64,000 bases of DNA. Source: Roseateles koreensis (GTDB taxonomy: Bacteria; Pseudomonadota; Gammaproteobacteria; Burkholderiales; Burkholderiaceae_C). A model generated the notes under the pieces. That model saw only the letters and a program-made list of their open reading frames with translations, had not been told where the DNA came from and searched no databases. The stretch spans positions 124,001 through 188,000 of the forward strand of contig NZ_JAQQXS010000003.1 of assembly GCF_028595305.1 (NCBI RefSeq). Reading direction: 5' to 3'. Made by a program: the position numbers and the translations under genes. Below are positions 58,048 to 64,000 of this stretch, piece after piece. Numbering within the stretch: position 1 is the stretch's first letter; each line of letters begins with the position of its first letter.

Positions 58048-59208
58048 GTGCTGTCCGATCTGCTCCATACCCCTCACGCGATTCTCGCCCTGGCAGACGG
58101 CACGGTCTTCAAAGGCAGCTCCATTGGCGCTGCTGGCCACACTGTTGGTGAGGTGGTGTTCAACACCGCCATGACCGGCTATCAAGAAATCCTCACTGAC
58201 CCGAGCTACTGCCGGCAGATCGTGACCCTCACGTATCCGCACATCGGCAACTACGGCGTCAACGACGAGGATGTCGAGGCTTCGAAGATCCATGCCGCTG
58301 GTTTGATCATCAAAGAACTGCCCCTGCTGTCGTCCAATTTCCGCGAGACGCGCAGTCTCGGGCAATACTTGCAAGACGAAGGCACGGTGGCCATTGCTAA
58401 CGTGGATACTCGTCGGCTGACGCGCCTGCTGCGCACGACCGGTGCCCAGAACGGCTGCATCATGGCCTTGCCGTTGGGGCAGGCCGTTACGGACGAATTG
58501 ATTGCAGAAGCTGTGGCCAAGGCCAAGGCCGCGCCCGATATGGCAGGCCAGGATCTGGCCAAGGTGGTCAGTACCGACCAAGCCCATGTCTGGACCGAGA
58601 CCGAGTGGAAGCTGGGTGAGGGTTATGGTCAGCAGACCCACCCGCGCTTCCATGTGGTGGCGTACGACTTCGGGGTGAAGAGCAATATCTTGCGCATGCT
58701 GGCCTCGCGCGGCTGCAAGATCACGGTGGTGCCGGCGCAGACGCCCGCATCAGCGGTGTTTGATCTGGAGCCGGATGGCGTGTTCTTATCCAATGGCCCG
58801 GGCGACCCGCAGCCTTGCGACTACGCCATTCAGGCAGCGGCAGAGTTGATTGAAGCAGGCATTCCGACCTTCGGCATCTGCCTGGGTCATCAAATCATGG
58901 CACTGGCCTCAGGCGCTAAAACTTTCAAGATGAAGTTTGGCCACCATGGCGCCAATCACCCGGTGAAAGACCTGGACAACGGCCGCGTCTCCATCACCAG
59001 CCAGAACCACGGTTTTGCGGTGGAAGCAGAAGGGTTGCCCGCCAATTTGCGCGCCACCCACATCAGCCTGTTTGATGGCACGCTGCAAGGCCTGGCCCGC
59101 ACCGACAAGCCGGCCTTCTGCTTCCAGGGCCACCCTGAGGCGAGCCCCGGCCCGCACGACATTTCGTATCTGTTTGATCGCTTCATCAGTCTGATGGCGA
59201 AGGCTTGA
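58048..59208 (+). CDS. carA: Carbamoyl-phosphate synthase small subunit
   Basis: CarA hydrolyses glutamine and feeds ammonia to CarB for carbamoyl phosphate, used in arginine and pyrimidine synthesis. It has 386 residues and a GTG start ([14 protein letters not shown]). The N-terminal domain has [17 protein letters not shown]. The class-I glutaminase triad is visible as Cys in [12 protein letters not shown] and His-Glu in [14 protein letters not shown]. carB starts 13 bases after the stop. Confidence 0.96.
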   Translation: MLSDLLHTPHAILALADGTVFKGSSIGAAGHTVGEVVFNTAMTGYQEILTDPSYCRQIVTLTYPHIGNYGVNDEDVEASKIHAAGLIIKELPLLSSNFRETRSLGQYLQDEGTVAIANVDTRRLTRLLRTTGAQNGCIMALPLGQAVTDELIAEAVAKAKAAPDMAGQDLAKVVSTDQAHVWTETEWKLGEGYGQQTHPRFHVVAYDFGVKSNILRMLASRGCKITVVPAQTPASAVFDLEPDGVFLSNGPGDPQPCDYAIQAAAELIEAGIPTFGICLGHQIMALASGAKTFKMKFGHHGANHPVKDLDNGRVSITSQNHGFAVEAEGLPANLRATHISLFDGTLQGLARTDKPAFCFQGHPEASPGPHDISYLFDRFISLMAKA

Positions 59209-59221
59209 TGGAGTAAAGACA

Positions 59222-62200
59222 ATGGCAAAACGTACAGACATCAAGAGCATTCTCATCATCGGCGCCGGCCCCATCATCATTGGCCAGGCCTGCGAGTTTG
59301 ACTATTCCGGCGCCCAGGCCTGCAAAGCCCTGCGCGAAGAGGGCTACAAAGTCATTCTGGTGAACAGCAACCCTGCCACCATCATGACCGACCCGGACAC
59401 GGCCGACGTCACCTATATCGAGCCCATCACCTGGCAGGTGGTCGAGAAGATCATCGCCAAGGAGCGGCCGGATGCCGTGCTGCCCACCATGGGCGGCCAG
59501 ACCGCGCTGAACTGCGCGCTGGACCTGCACAAGCACGGCGTGCTGGCCAAGTACAACGTCGAGATGATCGGCGCCAACGAGAAGGCGATTGAGAAGGCCG
59601 AGGACCGCCTGAAGTTCAAAGACGCCATGACCAAGATCGGTCTGGATTCGGCCAAGTCCGGTATTGCGCACTCCATGGAGGAAGCGCTGGCTGTGCAAAA
59701 GCGCATCACGGCTGAAATTGGTGGTACCGGTTTCCCCATGGTCATTCGCCCCAGCTTCACGCTGGGTGGCACCGGCGGCGGCATTGCCTACAACCCCGAA
59801 GAATTCGAAGAAATCTGCAAGCGCGGCCTCGACCTTTCGCCCACCAACGAACTCTTGATCGAAGAGTCGCTGATTGGCTGGAAGGAGTACGAGATGGAGG
59901 TCGTGCGTGACAGCAAAGACAACTGCATCATTGTCTGCTCGATCGAGAACCTGGACCCCATGGGCGTGCATACCGGTGACTCCATCACCGTGGCCCCGGC
60001 CCAGACCCTGACCGACAAAGAGTACCAACTGCTGCGCAACGCCTCCATCGCCATCCTGCGCGAAATCGGCGTGGACACGGGCGGCTCGAACGTGCAGTTC
60101 TCCATTAACCCGAAGAACGGTCGCATGACCGTGATCGAGATGAATCCGCGCGTCTCGCGCTCTTCGGCCCTGGCGTCCAAAGCCACCGGCTTCCCTATCG
60201 CCAAGATCGCTGCCAAGCTGGCGGTGGGCTACACCTTGGACGAGCTGCGCAATGACATCACCGGCGGCGTGACCCCGGCGTCCTTCGAGCCCAGCATCGA
60301 CTACGTGGTCACCAAGATCCCGCGTTTTGCTTTTGAGAAATTTCCCATGGCCGATTCGCGTTTGACCACGCAGATGAAGTCGGTGGGTGAGGTGATGGCC
60401 ATGGGCCGTACCTTCCAGGAAAGCTTCCAGAAGGCCTTGCGTGGCCTGGAAACAGGCATTGACGGCCTGAGCGAGCGCAGCACGGACCGCGAAGAAATCG
60501 TGCAAGAGATTGGCGAACCCGGCCCCGAGCGCATCCTGTTTGTGGGCGATGCTTTCCGCATCGGCATGAGCATGGAAGAGGTCTTCGAAGAGACGGCCAT
60601 CGACCCTTGGTTCTTGGTGCAGATCGAACAGTTGATCAAGATCGAGCAATCGTTGGCTGGCCGCGAGCTGGCCTCGCTGTCCGTCGATGAGTTGCGTCTG
60701 CTGAAGAAAAAGGGCTTCTCGGACAAGCGTCTTGGCAAGTTGCTGGGCAGCAATCAGCACGATGTGCGCCGTGCCCGCCATGCGCTGGGTGTGCGGCCGG
60801 TCTACAAGCGTGTGGATACCTGCGCCGCTGAGTTCTCGACGCAAACTGCCTATATGTACTCAACCTACGAGGAAGAGTGCGAGGCCGAGCCAACCAACAA
60901 CAAGAAGATCATGGTGCTCGGCGGTGGCCCAAACCGCATTGGTCAGGGCATTGAGTTTGACTACTGCTGCGTGCACGCCGCCTTGGCCATGCGCGAAGAC
61001 GGGTACGAGACCATCATGGTCAACTGCAACCCCGAAACCGTGTCCACTGACTACGACACTTCCGATCGCCTCTACTTCGAGCCGGTGACGCTGGAAGATG
61101 TGCTGGAAATCGTCGAGAAGGAAAAGCCGGTCGGCGTGATCGTGCAGTACGGCGGCCAGACGCCGCTGAAGCTGGCGCTCGACCTCGAAGCCAATGGCGT
61201 GCCCATCATTGGCACCACGCCTGACAGCATCGACATGGCCGAGGACCGCGAGCGCTTCCAGAAGCTGCTGCATGAGCTGGGCTTGAAGCAGCCGCCCAAC
61301 CGCACGGCCCGCACCGAAGAGCAGGCCGTGGCCCTGGCCAATGAAATCGGCTACCCGCTGGTGGTGCGCCCCAGCTATGTGCTGGGCGGCCGTGCGATGG
61401 AAATCGTGCACGGTGACAAGGATCTGGAGCGCTATATGCGCGAAGCGGTGCGTGTTTCCGACAAGTCGCCGGTGTTGCTGGACCGCTTCCTTGAAGATGC
61501 GGTTGAGGTTGATGCCGACTGCATCAGCGATGGCACTGATGTGATGATCGGCGGCATCATGGAGCACATTGAGGCCGCCGGCATCCACTCTGGCGACTCG
61601 GCTTGCGCCTTGCCGCCCTACACCTTGTCCAAGGCGCTGCAGGACGAACTGCGCCGCCAGACGGCAGCGATGGCACGCGCCTTGAAGGTGGTGGGTCTCA
61701 TGAACGTGCAGTTCGCCATTCAGGGCGACGTCACGGGTGATCTGAGCGCAGCGACGGTGTATGTGCTTGAGGTCAACCCACGCGCCTCGCGCACCGTGCC
61801 TTTTGTGTCCAAGGCTACCGGCCAGCAACTCGCCAAGATTGCCGCGCGCTGCATGGCTGGCCAGAAGCTGGTCGAGCAAAAGGACCGCCTGGGCCGCGTG
61901 CCTGCCGAGGTGGTGCCGCCGTACTTCAGCGTCAAGGAAGCCGTTTTCCCCTTCAACAAGTTCCCGGGCGTGGACCCCATCCTTAGCCCGGAAATGCGTT
62001 CCACCGGTGAAGTGATGGGTGCCGCCCGCACCTTCGGTGAAGCCATGTTGAAGAGCCAGTTGGGGGCCGGTTCACGCCTGCCCCGCCAGGGCAATGTCTT
62101 GATCACCGTGAAAAATGCCGACAAGACGCGTGCCGTGGCTGTGGCCAAGGACCTGCATGCGCTGGGCTTTGGCGTGGTGGCCACCAAGGGAACCGCTGGC

Positions 62201-62488
62201 GCCATTGCCGAGGCGGGCATTCCGGTTCGTGTGGTCAACAAGGTCAAGGACGGCCGACCGCACATTGTCGACATGATCAAGGGCGGTGAAATCCAGCTGG
62301 TGTTCACGACTGTGGACGAAACCCGCGCCGCGATTGCCGACAGCCGCCACATCCGCCAAGCCGCTCTGGCTGCCCGTGTCACTTACTACACGACCATGGC
62401 AGGCTGCGAGGCCGCGGTTGAAGGCATGAAACACCAAGACGGTCTGCTGGTGCAATCCCTGCAAGAGTTGCACGCCGAACTGGTCTAA
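59222..62488 (+). CDS. carB: Carbamoyl-phosphate synthase large subunit
   Basis: A 1,088-residue protein made of two homologous ATP-grasp halves. The first (about 1-400) has [17 protein letters not shown] and phosphorylates bicarbonate. The second (about 560-940) has [19 protein letters not shown] and phosphorylates carbamate. An oligomerisation domain lies between them, and a C-terminal MGS-like allosteric domain (about 950-1,088) binds effectors such as UMP or ornithine. The length is near the E. coli 1,073. Long minus-strand open frames over this gene, up to 552 codons, are antisense shadows of GC-rich codon use. Confidence 0.97.
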   Translation: MAKRTDIKSILIIGAGPIIIGQACEFDYSGAQACKALREEGYKVILVNSNPATIMTDPDTADVTYIEPITWQVVEKIIAKERPDAVLPTMGGQTALNCALDLHKHGVLAKYNVEMIGANEKAIEKAEDRLKFKDAMTKIGLDSAKSGIAHSMEEALAVQKRITAEIGGTGFPMVIRPSFTLGGTGGGIAYNPEEFEEICKRGLDLSPTNELLIEESLIGWKEYEMEVVRDSKDNCIIVCSIENLDPMGVHTGDSITVAPAQTLTDKEYQLLRNASIAILREIGVDTGGSNVQFSINPKNGRMTVIEMNPRVSRSSALASKATGFPIAKIAAKLAVGYTLDELRNDITGGVTPASFEPSIDYVVTKIPRFAFEKFPMADSRLTTQMKSVGEVMAMGRTFQESFQKALRGLETGIDGLSERSTDREEIVQEIGEPGPERILFVGDAFRIGMSMEEVFEETAIDPWFLVQIEQLIKIEQSLAGRELASLSVDELRLLKKKGFSDKRLGKLLGSNQHDVRRARHALGVRPVYKRVDTCAAEFSTQTAYMYSTYEEECEAEPTNNKKIMVLGGGPNRIGQGIEFDYCCVHAALAMREDGYETIMVNCNPETVSTDYDTSDRLYFEPVTLEDVLEIVEKEKPVGVIVQYGGQTPLKLALDLEANGVPIIGTTPDSIDMAEDRERFQKLLHELGLKQPPNRTARTEEQAVALANEIGYPLVVRPSYVLGGRAMEIVHGDKDLERYMREAVRVSDKSPVLLDRFLEDAVEVDADCISDGTDVMIGGIMEHIEAAGIHSGDSACALPPYTLSKALQDELRRQTAAMARALKVVGLMNVQFAIQGDVTGDLSAATVYVLEVNPRASRTVPFVSKATGQQLAKIAARCMAGQKLVEQKDRLGRVPAEVVPPYFSVKEAVFPFNKFPGVDPILSPEMRSTGEVMGAARTFGEAMLKSQLGAGSRLPRQGNVLITVKNADKTRAVAVAKDLHALGFGVVATKGTAGAIAEAGIPVRVVNKVKDGRPHIVDMIKGGEIQLVFTTVDETRAAIADSRHIRQAALAARVTYYTTMAGCEAAVEGMKHQDGLLVQSLQELHAELV

Positions 62489-62509
62489 ACTCCGCATCAA
62501 CGAACTCCG

Positions 62510-62550
62510 CCGCCGCAGCCTCATGAGAGGCCGCTGCGGCGGATTCATTT
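62510..62550 (+). terminator. Hairpin between carB and greA
   Basis: A 10-bp perfect stem CCGCCGCAGC/GCTGCGGCGG with a 13-base loop is followed by ATTCATTTTG. It begins 22 bases after the carB stop, so greA probably has its own promoter or depends on partial read-through. Confidence 0.65.
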
Positions 62551-62570
62551 TGTCTCTCAAGGTTTACAAC

Positions 62571-63047
62571 ATGGCCACGATTCCCCTGACTACACGCGGC
62601 GCTGAAAAGCTCAAAGAAGAATTGCATCGGCTCAAGAGCGTTGAGCGGCACGCGGTGATCAACGCGATCGCTGAGGCACGCGCGCAAGGTGATTTGTCCG
62701 AAAACGCCGAGTACGAAGCCGCCAAAGACAAGCAAGGTTTCATTGAGGGCCGGATCCTGGAAATTGAAGGCAAGCTGGCGGCCGCGCAGATCATCGATCC
62801 GGCTTCAGTGGATGCCGGTGGCCGCATCGTCTTCGGCACGACGGTCGATCTGGAAGAAGAAGCCAGTGGTGCAGAAGTCACCTATCAAATCGTTGGTGAC
62901 GACGAGGCCGATCTGAAAGTGGGCAAAATTTCCATCAGCTCGCCCATCGCTCGCGCATTGATTGGCAAAGAAGCCGGCGATGTGGCTGAAGTGATGGCGC
63001 CAGGCGGTGTGAAGCGCTACGAAGTGGTGGAAGTTCGCTACGTCTGA
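62571..63047 (+). CDS. greA: Transcription elongation factor GreA
   Basis: GreA rescues backtracked RNA polymerase by stimulating transcript cleavage. The ATG at 62571 ([18 protein letters not shown]) gives 158 residues, the family length. The coiled-coil tip carries the acidic pair in [18 protein letters not shown], and the C-terminal FKBP-like domain has the final [12 protein letters not shown]. The frame stays open to 62523, but the hairpin there makes that start unlikely. Confidence 0.96.
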   Translation: MATIPLTTRGAEKLKEELHRLKSVERHAVINAIAEARAQGDLSENAEYEAAKDKQGFIEGRILEIEGKLAAAQIIDPASVDAGGRIVFGTTVDLEEEASGAEVTYQIVGDDEADLKVGKISISSPIARALIGKEAGDVAEVMAPGGVKRYEVVEVRYV

Positions 63048-63057
63048 GCCCGCGCTG

Positions 63058-63480
63058 ATGTTGAGTCGTTCGCGCGCCTTGCTCGCGGCCCTCTGGGCTG
63101 GCATGTTGTTGGCTGTGGCTTTTGTGGCCGCACCCAGCGCCTTTGCCGCTTTGGATCGAGCCCAAGCCGGATTGGTGGTGGCTCAATTGTTCGAGAAAGA
63201 AGCTGCGATCAGCCTCGGTGCTGCCTTGCTGCTGATGTTGATGGATCGCCGCTTGGTGCATGGCATCGGCAGCAACGCTTTGTCTGCGGGCTTTCTCTTG
63301 CCGGCTGGCGCCATGTTCTGCACCGTGGCGGGTTACTACGCTTTGCAGCCCATGATGGCGGCCGCCAAGTCGGGGCAGGGCCCTTGGCCTTTTATGGCCC
63401 TGCATGCGATTTCCTTGGGGTTTTTTGGGCTCAAGGGGCTGTTGGTCCTGCTGCTTGCCTGGCGCAGCGGCAAGCACTGA
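63058..63480 (+). CDS. DUF4149 membrane protein
   Basis: A 140-residue inner-membrane protein with four hydrophobic helices (about 7-28, 50-62, 72-95 and 112-134), matching the DUF4149 family found between greA and yhbY in betaproteobacteria. It starts 10 bases after greA, so it is likely co-transcribed. The function is unknown. Confidence 0.82.
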   Translation: MLSRSRALLAALWAGMLLAVAFVAAPSAFAALDRAQAGLVVAQLFEKEAAISLGAALLLMLMDRRLVHGIGSNALSAGFLLPAGAMFCTVAGYYALQPMMAAAKSGQGPWPFMALHAISLGFFGLKGLLVLLLAWRSGKH

Positions 63481-63505
63481 ACGGCCCGAGTCGTGATGTG
63501 GATAT

Positions 63506-63529
63506 GAAAAAGCCGCTCAATGAGCGGCT
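63506..63529 (-). terminator. Intrinsic terminator of yhbY
   Basis: On the minus strand an 8-bp stem AGCCGCTC/GAGCGGCT with a 3-base loop is followed by TTTTT. It lies about 45 bases after the yhbY stop, between convergent genes. Confidence 0.8.
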
Positions 63530-63575
63530 GGGTTTCAAGTCACGCAGATGCGTATAGAAAAAGTTGGGATAAGCT

Positions 63576-64000
63576 TTAATCCTGAACCAATTTCTTGACG
63601 CTGGTAATGCGGCGTTTGGCGCGCTTGATTTCACCGCCTTGGGCCACACGTTCGTTGCCCAGCACACGCAGCTTCTTGACTTGCGGGCGATGGTTGCCGC
63701 TCTTGGAGAACTTGACGATCTTCACCACGCGAGGCGCACCCTTGCTGTCGCGCTCTTCCGATTCTTTCTCGGGAATGGGGCGCCAGATCACCAGCAGTTT
63801 GCCGATGTGCTGAATGGGGGCGGCATCCAGTTCGCCACACAGCGAGGCAAAAATGCCTTCGCGGTTGGCGCGGTCGTCAGAGAACACGCGCACTTTGATC
63901 AGGCCATGGGCCTTCAGTGCAGCGTCGACTTCTTTGACGACGTTGGGGGTCATTCCATCCGCGCCAATCAACACGACGGGGTCGAGGTGATGGGCTTCGG
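63576..64000 (-). CDS. yhbY: YhbY-family RNA-binding protein (runs off the right edge)
   Basis: The frame is open to the window edge and reads PEAHHLDPVVLIGADGMTPN and on into VVKEVDAALKAHGLIKVRVF, the CRS1/YhbY domain core that binds the pre-50S ribosome. The TTG at 63974 is not a likely start because conserved residues (HHLDPVVLIG) precede it. A basic C-terminal tail (GNERVAQGGEIKRAKRRITS) extends past the E. coli protein. In betaproteobacteria yhbY is divergent from rlmE/ftsH, which would lie beyond the edge. Confidence 0.9.
   Translation of the reverse strand, partial: EAHHLDPVVLIGADGMTPNVVKEVDAALKAHGLIKVRVFSDDRANREGIFASLCGELDAAPIQHIGKLLVIWRPIPEKESEERDSKGAPRVVKIVKFSKSGNHRPQVKKLRVLGNERVAQGGEIKRAKRRITSVKKLVQD

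Noticed and set aside
59186-60844. A 552-codon minus-strand frame
   Set aside because: It lies wholly opposite carB and reflects GC-rich codon bias; its composition (many His, Gln, Gly, Leu) is typical of antisense frames.

Overview
The window is a piece of a betaproteobacterial chromosome. It looks like Burkholderiales, probably a Comamonadaceae-type genome. The evidence is the GC-rich coding sequence, the gene orders argH-algZ-algR, hemC-hemD-hemX-hemY, surE-pcm-nlpD-rpoS-rlmD and carA-carB-greA-DUF4149-yhbY, and the porin and aromatic-catabolism gene types. The species assignment is inference; no database search was possible.

Left housekeeping block (1-14.9 kb): the 5' part of argH, a LytS/AlgZ-type histidine kinase with its LytTR regulator, a two-gene NitT/TauT-type ABC transporter with a fused double permease, a small YjfB-like gene, ppc, the haem genes hemC-hemD-hemX-hemY, two identical tRNA-Arg(ACG) genes and an Lrp/AsnC regulator.

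CRISPR-Cas block (15.3-33.1 kb): a complete type I-F (Csy) system, all read from the minus strand. The order is cas1, cas2-3 fusion, csy1 (cas8f), csy2 (cas5f), csy3 (cas7f), cas6f, a hairpin/terminator, a short leader, and then one very long array of 154 repeats and 153 spacers. Cas1 and Cas2-3 acquire spacers and degrade targets, Csy1-Csy2-Csy3-Cas6f form the surveillance complex, and Cas6f cuts the long precursor RNA. Several spacers overlap one another on the same or opposite strands. This pattern is expected from repeated, probably primed, acquisition against the same invaders.

Accessory block (33.5-50 kb): an operon of a CHASE2 membrane protein, an unknown exported protein and an M48 metalloprotease; a decayed IS21-type element (istB remnant); then a ferulate/vanillate-type catabolic cluster. 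That cluster holds a porin, a tannase/feruloyl-esterase-family lipoprotein, a MarR regulator, VanB-like reductase, VanA-like Rieske oxygenase, a feruloyl-CoA synthetase-like ligase and a thiolase. The oxygenase gene is broken by a run of ten G. It is followed by a TIGR01777 epimerase, fragments of decayed genes and a LuxR-type response regulator.

Right housekeeping block (50-64 kb): quinone oxidoreductase, surE-pcm-nlpD-rpoS, rlmD, a Bax-inhibitor-1 family protein, a GlcG/HbpS-like protein, carA-carB, greA, a DUF4149 protein and the edge of yhbY.
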